DNA from: JAAYCI01 sp964370195
GTDB lineage: Bacteria; Bacillota; Clostridia; Oscillospirales; Ruminococcaceae
Reading direction: 5' to 3'
NCBI GenBank assembly: GCA_964370195.1
Contig: CAYJIH010000085.1
Coordinates: 1-5,213, forward strand
DNA length: 5,213 nt
Shown: positions 1-4,951 of the stretch, one piece after another
Position numbering within the stretch: the stretch's first letter is position 1
How the letters are laid out: each line of letters opens with the position of its first letter
Position numbers and translations under genes: made by a program
The notes under the pieces: model-generated
Databases searched by the model: none
The model's input: only the letters and a program-made list of their open reading frames with translations
Told to the model about the DNA's origin: nothing

Positions 1-1
1 A

Positions 2-22
2 CAGAGCCTGTCAACGGCTCTG
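2..22 (-). terminator. Hairpin at window edge, possible terminator of the diguanylate cyclase gene
   Basis: A perfect 7-bp stem (positions 2-8, CAGAGCC, with 16-22, GGCTCTG) closes a 7-base loop. It lies about 50 bases past the stop codon of the leftward cyclase gene, a fitting place for an intrinsic terminator. Read leftward, the stem is followed by one visible T and then the window ends, so the U-tract cannot be confirmed. Read rightward there is no T-tract, so it is not a terminator in that direction. It could instead belong to a gene beyond the left edge. Confidence 0.4.
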
Positions 23-73
23 CAGCAAAATGATTGTGTTATGGTAGCATATGAAAACATCGTAGAGAGAGGG

Positions 74-1294
74 TTAAAGTTTGTAGGTGCCTGTTGTAAC
101 ATTTTTTGCGTCTTGTGGCAATTTATTATAAACAGCTACTTGGTTTCGTCCGTTCTTTTTTGCGTAATACAGTGCTTTGTCGGCTTTGTCTACCAAGTCA
201 AACATGTTGTCGCCCTCTGTGGGGGTCATGCCATGGATACCGGCGCTGATGGTGACCACTTTGCCGGGCAAATATTGTGCAATGGCAAGTTGTTCAATTT
301 CCTGCAAAATTCGGTTGGCCACCGTTTCGGCGCCTTTTGCAGAGTTTCCGGGAAGGAGCACAACAAATTCTTCGCCACCATACCGAAATACATGGTCACT
401 GGGGCGCATAAGGCAGTTTTGAATGGTGCTTGCAATCGTTTTTAGGCAACGGTCACCCTCTAAATGGCCGAAATGATCGTTATATTGTTTGAAATTGTCT
501 GTGTCTAACATAATGACCGCAATATAGTCGTTTACAAGCAGGGCTTGTTCCCAGCTTAATTCTAAAGACTTATTAAAGGCAAGGCGGTTGAAAATGCCGG
601 TTAAGGCATCTGTTACAGATGTTTCTTCCAATTGCTTGTTCATCAGCTCCAGGCGTAAATTCGTTCGTTTTAAAGTTAAGTTGGCACGCTCTAATTCCAC
701 AGATTGGTTGAATTTTTGTACAGAACTGTTGCGCAATGGCCGCACCACAAATGAACTGGCAACCAATAAAAACAGATAGTTGAAAATGAGGCCAAGGGAA
801 ATGTCCCAATTGTTTATAAACAAGAGAATGAAACAAATTAAAATAAAATTTCCGGCAAGAAGAACGAAATAGGTGAATTTTATGCTAAAACAGCAAAGTG
901 CAGCAACAAAAAAGGAAAAAACAATAAAAATGGGGCTTTGTGTTTGTGTGGCCTGTATTTCGGCAAGTGCGGTGAAAACAGCAAGGCCAAACATGCTGCA
1001 GATAAAAAGTTTATCGATAAGCGTTTGCTGATGCTGCAAACGGCCGGTACGATAGCCTTGATAGATTAGTGAAAATGTGCCACACACCACAATGGCTACA
1101 ATGTATACATAAAAATATAACCAGCTAAATAGGTTGCTGCCCAAACGTAAAAATTGAACAAAAAGCAAAAGCACCTCTATAATGAAAATGGAAAAGGTGA
1201 GGGGGAAAAACAGTTGCAAATGGCGCGCACGGGCATGTTCGGCATAATGTTCTTCATAGCCGTTTGCCACTTTTGATGATTTTGAAAAAAACAT
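74..1294 (-). CDS. Membrane-bound diguanylate cyclase (6-TM sensor, GGDEF domain)
   Basis: Predicted to condense two GTP into the second messenger cyclic di-GMP at the inner face of the membrane. The 406-residue protein starts with a short polar, partly basic stretch. About six hydrophobic spans follow, near residues 28-49, 55-77, 95-113, 121-139, 140-160 and 165-184. A probable coiled-coil linker (about 195-226) leads into a C-terminal GGDEF domain (about 227-390). Within that domain are the DALTGIFNR entry motif at 229-237, metal-binding D264 in LDTDNFK, the signature GGEEF at 306-310, and an inhibitory-site RxxD at R297-D300 exactly five residues before it. Catalysis and feedback inhibition by product are therefore both expected. 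The membrane part matches no sensor family I can name, so the input signal is unknown. No EAL or HD-GYP phosphodiesterase domain is present. The start codon at 1294 follows only a weak ribosome site (GGGG on the minus strand, 1302-1305, 7 bases away), suggesting modest expression. The gene is visibly more AT-rich than the operon to its right and is transcribed away from it. Confidence 0.93.
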   Translation of the reverse strand: MFFSKSSKVANGYEEHYAEHARARHLQLFFPLTFSIFIIEVLLLFVQFLRLGSNLFSWLYFYVYIVAIVVCGTFSLIYQGYRTGRLQHQQTLIDKLFICSMFGLAVFTALAEIQATQTQSPIFIVFSFFVAALCCFSIKFTYFVLLAGNFILICFILLFINNWDISLGLIFNYLFLLVASSFVVRPLRNSSVQKFNQSVELERANLTLKRTNLRLELMNKQLEETSVTDALTGIFNRLAFNKSLELSWEQALLVNDYIAVIMLDTDNFKQYNDHFGHLEGDRCLKTIASTIQNCLMRPSDHVFRYGGEEFVVLLPGNSAKGAETVANRILQEIEQLAIAQYLPGKVVTISAGIHGMTPTEGDNMFDLVDKADKALYYAKKNGRNQVAVYNKLPQDAKNVTTGTYKL

Positions 1295-1343
1295 AAGATA
1301 ACCCCATTGGAAAATGATGAAATAATCGTGCTATGATACATTC

Positions 1344-1372
1344 ATAATACATCATTTTGGTATAATTTGCAA
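1344..1372 (-). promoter_or_regulatory. Candidate sigma-A-type promoter of the diguanylate cyclase gene
   Basis: On the minus strand, TTGCAA (1367-1372) as -35 and TATTAT (1344-1349) as -10 are separated by exactly 17 bases. They match the consensus hexamers at 4 of 6 and 5 of 6 positions. Transcription would start near 1337, giving a leader of roughly 43 bases before the start codon at 1294. That leader is too short for a c-di-GMP riboswitch. The call rests on sequence match and position only. Confidence 0.55.
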
Positions 1373-1458
1373 GCGGCTGACGGTACAAAACTTATATAGA
1401 GTAAAAAAGAAAAAAGGGTATAATAGGGTCGAGGGGCAAGAACAGTGAAAATATGTGG

Positions 1459-1488
1459 TTGTGATATACTATATATAGTATATATTAT
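1459..1488 (+). promoter_or_regulatory. Possible second, upstream promoter of the str operon
   Basis: TTGTGA (1459-1464, 4 of 6 matches) could act as -35. The -10 could be TATATT at 1481-1486 (spacer 16) or TATTAT at 1483-1488 (spacer 18), each with 5 of 6 matches. The spacer is filled by the 20-bp palindrome, the layout of a repressor-controlled promoter. The AT-rich composition makes chance matches easy, so this is weaker than the promoter at 1527-1555. Confidence 0.25.
1464..1483. repeat. Perfect 20-bp palindrome, candidate operator
   Basis: ATATACTATATATAGTATAT is identical to its reverse complement over all 20 bases, with ATACT/AGTAT half-sites around a six-base AT centre. It lies about 45 bases upstream of the -35 of the strong rpsL promoter and about 90 bases upstream of the cyclase promoter. 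Dimeric repressors bind sites of this form, but no regulator gene is in the window. It could also be a simple AT-rich sequence without function. Confidence 0.4.
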
Positions 1489-1526
1489 GTATTGTGACGA
1501 ATAACAGAAAAAAAGGGGATATTATC

Positions 1527-1555
1527 TTGACATGGCCTGCAAAAAAAGGTAAACT
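1527..1555 (+). promoter_or_regulatory. Main promoter of the str operon (rpsL)
   Basis: A perfect -35 hexamer TTGACA (1527-1532) is followed by a 17-base spacer and TAAACT (1550-1555), which matches the -10 consensus at 4 of 6 positions. AT-rich sequence upstream, including an A run at 1508-1514, could serve as an UP element. Transcription should begin near 1562, giving a leader of about 80 bases before rpsL. This is the best promoter in the window and shows that the str operon can be transcribed without rpoBC upstream. Confidence 0.78.
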
Positions 1556-1563
1556 ATCTACAG

Positions 1564-1602
1564 TTGCGCAAGTGCGCCTTACTTTTTATGCGCAGCGTGC
1601 AA
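1564..1602 (+). promoter_or_regulatory. Stem-loop at the 5' end of the rpsL leader
   Basis: The start of the predicted transcript can fold into a two-part stem. The outer part is TTGCGC (1564-1569) with GTGCAA (1597-1602), 6 pairs including one G-U. The inner part is TGCGC (1573-1577) with GCGCA (1590-1594), 5 pairs, closing a 12-base loop. An alternative is two small hairpins (1566-1577 and 1589-1601). The loop sequence (1578-1586) is complementary to the rpsL Shine-Dalgarno region with one mismatch, so a role in translational control is possible. It matches no named leader family that I recognise. Confidence 0.4.
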
Positions 1603-1627
1603 TTAAAACATGATTGTTTCTTAAAAG

Positions 1628-1635
1628 AAAGGAGG
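1628..1635 (+). promoter_or_regulatory. rpsL Shine-Dalgarno site
   Basis: AAAGGAGG ends 6 bases before the ATG at 1642. It is a near-perfect anti-16S match at good spacing and fixes the rpsL start. A longer in-frame reading from TTG at 1564 would place its start inside the leader stem-loop with no ribosome site. Confidence 0.9.
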
Positions 1636-1641
1636 AAATCC

Positions 1642-2064
1642 ATGCCGACCTTTAACCAACTTGTCCGCAAAGGCCGCGAGGTGAGCGAGAAGAAAAGTAC
1701 AGCGCCTGCTTTGAACAAAGGGTACAACTCTCACAGGAAAGTGTATACCGACCAAAGCGCCCCGCAAAAACGTGGTGTGTGCACAGCTGTGCGTACCATG
1801 ACACCGAAAAAGCCGAACTCGGCTCTTCGCAAAGTGGCCCGTGTGCGTTTGTCGAACAATCTGGAAGTGTCCAGCTACATCCCGGGTGTAGGACATAACT
1901 TACAAGAGCACTCCGTGGTACTTATTCGCGGTGGCCGTGTAAAAGACTTGCCTGGTGTGCGTTACCACATTATCCGTGGTACATTGGATACCCAAGGCGT
2001 AAACGGACGCATGCAAAGCCGTTCTAAATACGGTGCAAAACGTCCAAAAGCCGCCAAATCGTAA
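1642..2064 (+). CDS. rpsL: 30S ribosomal protein S12
   Basis: S12 sits at the interface of the 30S subunit near the decoding centre, where it helps control tRNA selection accuracy. The 140-residue product begins MPTFNQLVRKGR. It carries the Firmicutes-type insertion around residues 25-40 (ALNKGYNS region) that the 124-residue E. coli protein lacks. The signature TPKKPNSALRK lies at 54-64 and GRVKDLPGVRYH at 98-109. K56 and K101 correspond to E. coli K43 and K88, the main streptomycin-resistance sites. Both are wild type, so no S12-based resistance is predicted. D102 is the aspartate that RimO methylthiolates in bacteria that have that enzyme. The start at 1642 is set by a strong Shine-Dalgarno and by alignment to known S12 proteins. 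It is the first gene of the operon, behind its own promoter, and is followed by an unusually structured 165-base gap before rpsG. Confidence 0.98.
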   Translation: MPTFNQLVRKGREVSEKKSTAPALNKGYNSHRKVYTDQSAPQKRGVCTAVRTMTPKKPNSALRKVARVRLSNNLEVSSYIPGVGHNLQEHSVVLIRGGRVKDLPGVRYHIIRGTLDTQGVNGRMQSRSKYGAKRPKAAKS

Positions 2065-2077
2065 AGGTCCAAAGTAT

Positions 2078-2107
2078 TTGAATCATCATTTTGCCCATCG
2101 GTATAAG
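2078..2107 (+). promoter_or_regulatory. Candidate internal promoter in front of rpsG
   Basis: TTGAAT (2078-2083, 4 of 6 matches) and TATAAG (2102-2107, 5 of 6 matches) are separated by 18 bases. A start near 2113-2115 would give a leader of about 115 bases. Such transcripts would lack the 5' arm of the first rpsG-leader hairpin (2105-2112). The match is moderate, and the same bases have an alternative role as part of the RNA fold. Confidence 0.35.
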
Positions 2108-2221
2108 GGTTTTTATAGATGCGAGTGCTTCGCAAACCCTTGCCTTAGCAAAACGAAAGTTCAATATCTTTCGAGTACCTATGATTTCATTTTAGGCAAA
2201 CTTGCCGCTTATGAAGGAGGG
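2105..2221 (+). promoter_or_regulatory. Structured rpsL-rpsG spacer, candidate S7 autoregulatory element
   Basis: Three stems can form. The first pairs AAGGGTTT (2105-2112) with AAACCCTT (2134-2141), stacked on GCGA/TCGC (2121-2124 with 2130-2133) and with an 8-base one-sided bulge at 2113-2120. The second pairs CGAAAG (2154-2159) with CTTTCG (2168-2173). The third pairs GGCA (2195-2198) with TGCC (2203-2206). In competition, CCCT (2137-2140) plus CCTT (2143-2146) can pair with the rpsG Shine-Dalgarno AAGGAGGG (2214-2221), leaving a two-base bulge. In E. coli, S7 represses the str operon by binding the rpsL-rpsG spacer. That element is thought to be narrowly distributed, so this would be an analogue rather than a homologue. 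No U-tract follows the first stem, so it is not a terminator. Confidence 0.42.
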
Positions 2222-2229
2222 AAGCAAAA

Positions 2230-2700
2230 ATGCCAAGAAGAGGAAATGTTCCAAAGCGTGAAGTGCTGGCAGATCCTATTTACAATTCAACCATGGTTAC
2301 ACGCCTAATCAACAGCATCATGTATGATGGCAAAAAAGGCGTTGCACAAAAAATTGTGTATGAAGCATTTGAAATTGTGCAAGAAAAAACCGGCAATGAT
2401 CCGCTGGAAACGTTTGAAAAAGCTCTGGAAAACATCATGCCTTCACTAGAAGTTAAGGCACGTCGTGTGGGTGGTTCCACCTACCAAGTGCCGCTGGAAG
2501 TGCGTCCGGAGCGTCGTGAAACACTGGGCCTGCGTTGGCTCACAAACTACTCCCGCTCTCGCTCAGAGCGCACCATGCGCCAGCGTTTAGCAGGTGAAAT
2601 TATGGATGCGGCCTCGGGCACCGGTAACGCCGTTAAAAAGCGTGAAGATACCCATAAAATGGCCGACGCCAACCGTGCGTTTGCACATTACCGCTACTAA
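2230..2700 (+). CDS. rpsG: 30S ribosomal protein S7
   Basis: S7 is a primary assembly protein that nucleates folding of the 3' major domain of 16S rRNA and touches the E-site tRNA and the mRNA exit. At 156 residues it is the standard Firmicutes length. Recognisable parts are the basic N-terminus MPRRGNVPKR, the family block from D15 to G37 (DPIYNS, LINSIMYDGKKG), the beta-hairpin region ARRVGGSTYQVP at 77-88, the EVRPERR block at 90-96, and the C-terminal KKREDTHKMADANRAFAHYRY at 136-156. The start has a near-perfect Shine-Dalgarno, AAGGAGGG at 2214-2221, 8 bases away. The gene sits between rpsL and fusA as in nearly all bacteria. In E. coli S7 is the feedback repressor of this operon. Here the structured 165-base spacer upstream would be the obvious target, but that is inference. 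Confidence 0.98.
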   Translation: MPRRGNVPKREVLADPIYNSTMVTRLINSIMYDGKKGVAQKIVYEAFEIVQEKTGNDPLETFEKALENIMPSLEVKARRVGGSTYQVPLEVRPERRETLGLRWLTNYSRSRSERTMRQRLAGEIMDAASGTGNAVKKREDTHKMADANRAFAHYRY

Positions 2701-2712
2701 TTTAAGTGACAT

Positions 2713-2718
2713 AAGGAG
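2713..2718 (+). promoter_or_regulatory. fusA Shine-Dalgarno site
   Basis: AAGGAG in the 23-base rpsG-fusA gap ends 5 bases before the ATG at 2724. The short gap, with no promoter or terminator, indicates co-transcription of the two genes. Confidence 0.85.
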
Positions 2719-2723
2719 TTTCT

Positions 2724-4853
2724 ATGCCAAGAGAAGTTTCTCTGGAGATGACGAGAAACATCGGAATCATGGCTCACATCGATGCTGGCAAAACCACCAC
2801 CACCGAGCGTATCCTGTTTTATACAGGCATCAACCACAAGCTGGGCGAGGTGCATGACGGTGCTGCTACGATGGACTGGATGGAACAAGAGCAAGAACGT
2901 GGTATTACGATTACATCGGCTGCCACCACCTGCTTTTGGACCCACTCGGAACTGAGCGAAGACCCGAACAAAGCTAAAAAAGCACGTCATCGTATCAATA
3001 TCATCGACACCCCCGGCCACGTGGATTTCACCGTTGAGGTGGAACGTAGCTTGCGTGTGCTTGACGGTAGCGTTACAGTTTTGGCCGCCAAAGGCGGCGT
3101 GGAGCCGCAAAGTGAGACTGTGTGGCGCCAAGCGAACAAATACAACGTGCCGCGCATGGTATACGTCAACAAGATGGATATCATGGGTGCCGATTTTTAC
3201 AACGTTATTCAAATGATGATAGACCGTCTTAAATGTGTGCCGGTGCCCATCCAGCTGCCCATTGGCCAAGAGGACACCTTCCGCGGCATCATCGACCTTG
3301 TAAACATGAAAGCCATCGTCTACTATGATGACCTTGGTAAAGATGTACGCGAGGAAGACATCCCCGAGGATATGAAAGAGCAAGCTCAGAAATATCACGA
3401 CGAGATGATTGAGGCTGTTGCCACATATGACGAGGCATTGATGGAAAAATACCTGGAGGGCGAAGAAATTTCGATTCCTGAGCTCAAAAAGGCATTGCGT
3501 AAATCCACCATTGCCAACGAAGTGGTGCCTGTAATTTGCGGCACTTCGTACAAAAACAAAGGTGTGCAGCTTTTGCTTGACGCTGTGGTAGATTATATGC
3601 CTGCGCCAACAGATATTGAAGACATGAAGGGGATTAACCCCGACACCGAAGAAGAGGAAACACGTGCTTCTGATGATGATGCACCTTTCTCTGCCTTGGC
3701 CTTCAAAATTGCCACCGACCCTTACGTGGGCAAACTGTGTTACTTCCGTGTGTATTCGGGCATTGCGAAAGCAGGCGGCCCGTGCTATAACTCCGTGAAA
3801 CAAAACACAGAACGTCTTGGCCGTATTTTGCAGATGCATGCAAACTCTCGTCAGGACATTGAGCAGTGTTATGCAGGTGATATCGCAGCAGCGGTTGGCC
3901 TGAAAAACACCACCACAGGCGACACATTATGTGACGCAAAACACCCCATCATTTTGGAAAGCATGGACTTCCCAGAGCCGGTTATTCGTGTGGCTATTGA
4001 GCCGAAAACCAAGGCAGGCCAAGAGAAAATGGGCATTGCCCTTGCTAAATTGGCTGAGGAAGACCCCACTTTCCGCACTTATACAGATGAGGAAACAGGC
4101 CAAACCATCATTGCCGGCATGGGCGAGCTTCACCTTGAAATCATTGTGGACCGCTTGTTGCGTGAGTTTAAGGTGGAGGCAAATGTGGGTGCACCGCAGG
4201 TAGCATACCGCGAGACGATTCGCAGAGAATCGTCTACCGACACAAAATATGCTCGTCAGTCCGGCGGTCGTGGCCAATATGGTCATGTTAAAATCCGTAT
4301 GGAGCCGAACGAAACGGGCAAAGGTTACGAATTTGTAAACGCCATCGTAGGTGGCTCGATACCAAAAGAATACATTGGCCCTGTGGACCAAGGTATCCAA
4401 GGTGCGATGCAAACAGGCGTTTTGGCCGGCTACCCTGTGGTAGACGTGAAAGTAACCTTATACGATGGCTCTTATCATGAGGTTGACTCCTCTGAGATGG
4501 CATTTAAAATTGCCGGTTCCATGGCGTTTAAAGACGCAATGAAAAAGGCAGACCCAGTTGTCTTAGAGCCCATCATGAAAATTGCAGTTATCGTGCCGGA
4601 AGAGTACACCGGCGACGTCATCGGCGACCTGAACAGCCGCCGTGCCCAAATTCAGGGCATGGAGATTGTGGGTGGCGTGCAGCAAGTTAACTCGCACGTG
4701 CCGCTGTCGAACATGTTTGGCTATGCCACCGATTTGCGCAGTAAAACGCAAGGTCGTGGCCAATATTCCATGGAACCCAGCCATTATGCAGAGGTTCCGA
4801 AGAGTATTGCAGAAGGCATCTTAGCCGGCCGTGCAAAAAACACAGAAGGCTAG
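2724..4853 (+). CDS. fusA: Elongation factor G (EF-G)
   Basis: This GTPase drives translocation of tRNA and mRNA on the ribosome and, with ribosome recycling factor, helps split ribosomes after termination. The 709-residue protein has all five domains. In the G domain are G1 AHIDAGKT at 17-24, G2 RGITI at 59-63, G3 DTPGH at 95-99 (H99 being the catalytic histidine), G4 NKMD at 149-152, and G5 GTS at 273-275 instead of the more usual GSA. Domain II begins near 315, III near 415 and IV near 490, with the tip histidine H585 in GSYHEVDSSEMAFK. Domain V begins near 612 (VLEPIMK). GMGELHL in domain III is intact, and I see no known fusidic acid resistance change. Compared with the 692-residue B. 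subtilis protein as I remember it, about 14 residues are added between W72 and R90, just after switch I. The sequence otherwise follows housekeeping EF-G rather than the TetM or RF3 branches. It ends with TAG at 4851-4853. Confidence 0.98.
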   Translation: MPREVSLEMTRNIGIMAHIDAGKTTTTERILFYTGINHKLGEVHDGAATMDWMEQEQERGITITSAATTCFWTHSELSEDPNKAKKARHRINIIDTPGHVDFTVEVERSLRVLDGSVTVLAAKGGVEPQSETVWRQANKYNVPRMVYVNKMDIMGADFYNVIQMMIDRLKCVPVPIQLPIGQEDTFRGIIDLVNMKAIVYYDDLGKDVREEDIPEDMKEQAQKYHDEMIEAVATYDEALMEKYLEGEEISIPELKKALRKSTIANEVVPVICGTSYKNKGVQLLLDAVVDYMPAPTDIEDMKGINPDTEEEETRASDDDAPFSALAFKIATDPYVGKLCYFRVYSGIAKAGGPCYNSVKQNTERLGRILQMHANSRQDIEQCYAGDIAAAVGLKNTTTGDTLCDAKHPIILESMDFPEPVIRVAIEPKTKAGQEKMGIALAKLAEEDPTFRTYTDEETGQTIIAGMGELHLEIIVDRLLREFKVEANVGAPQVAYRETIRRESSTDTKYARQSGGRGQYGHVKIRMEPNETGKGYEFVNAIVGGSIPKEYIGPVDQGIQGAMQTGVLAGYPVVDVKVTLYDGSYHEVDSSEMAFKIAGSMAFKDAMKKADPVVLEPIMKIAVIVPEEYTGDVIGDLNSRRAQIQGMEIVGGVQQVNSHVPLSNMFGYATDLRSKTQGRGQYSMEPSHYAEVPKSIAEGILAGRAKNTEG

Positions 4854-4876
4854 AGCTGAAAATTTTGCTAAAGTAC

Positions 4877-4905
4877 TTGATTTTTATCCGTTTTTTTAGT
4901 AGAAT
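4877..4905 (+). promoter_or_regulatory. Candidate internal promoter of tuf
   Basis: TTGATT (4877-4882, 4 of 6 matches) and TAGAAT (4900-4905, 5 of 6 matches) are spaced by exactly 17 bases in the 98-base fusA-tuf gap. The predicted start near 4912 leaves a leader of about 40 bases. EF-Tu is needed in large excess over EF-G, and many bacteria boost tuf from a promoter of its own. No terminator hairpin precedes it, so read-through from fusA is also expected. Confidence 0.6.
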
Positions 4906-4934
4906 GCAGGTGTGTGAACGCTTGTAATTAGAAT

Positions 4935-4939
4935 GGAGG
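4935..4939 (+). promoter_or_regulatory. tuf Shine-Dalgarno site, long spacing
   Basis: GGAGG lies 12 bases upstream of the ATG at 4952, longer than the 5-8 bases of the other genes here. No closer ribosome site or alternative start exists, and the protein's N-terminus matches known EF-Tu, so the start is secure. Confidence 0.7.
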
Positions 4940-4951
4940 CTTAATAGAACC

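Larger units (their letters stand above)
1295..1641. other. 347-base divergent intergenic region
   Basis: This AT-rich stretch separates the leftward cyclase gene from the rightward str operon and contains no convincing gene. From left to right it holds a leftward promoter candidate (1344-1372), an unassigned A/G-rich stretch (about 1400-1440), a perfect palindrome (1464-1483) lying in a weak rightward promoter candidate, a strong rightward promoter (1527-1555), and the rpsL leader with its Shine-Dalgarno. The rpoC gene, or a ribosomal L7Ae-like gene, which usually precedes rpsL in Firmicutes, is absent. Confidence 0.85.

Noticed and set aside
1358..1366. Extended -10 sequence TGGTATAAT on the plus strand
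   Set aside because: No acceptable -35 lies upstream at 16-18 bases, it overlaps the leftward cyclase promoter, and a much better rightward promoter lies closer to rpsL.
1419..1424. TATAAT as another rightward -10
   Set aside because: The bases at the -35 position (about 1395-1401) do not match TTGACA, and the sequence around it is simple A/G-rich DNA.
1564..1641. In-frame upstream extension of rpsL by 26 residues from TTG
   Set aside because: There is no ribosome site before it, it overlaps the predicted leader stem-loop, and the residues do not resemble S12, whereas the ATG at 1642 has a perfect Shine-Dalgarno and matches the family N-terminus.
2105..2141. First rpsL-rpsG hairpin as a terminator
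   Set aside because: The 3' arm is followed by GCCTTAGCAAAACG with no U-tract, and rpsG lies just downstream in the same operon.
2697..3839. Long (380-codon) open frame on the minus strand opposite fusA
   Set aside because: It is antisense to a fully convincing EF-G frame, is rich in His/Phe/Val as expected for a shadow frame, and has no recognisable domain or upstream signals.
1642..4853. Antibiotic-resistance alleles in rpsL or fusA
   Set aside because: S12 K56 and K101 (E. coli K43 and K88) are wild type, and the EF-G domain III GELHL motif is intact, so no resistance change is supported.
4854..4897. T-run after fusA as an intrinsic terminator
   Set aside because: No GC-containing stem precedes the T-run; only a weak AAAATTTT self-complement is present. 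The T-run lies in the spacer of the tuf promoter.
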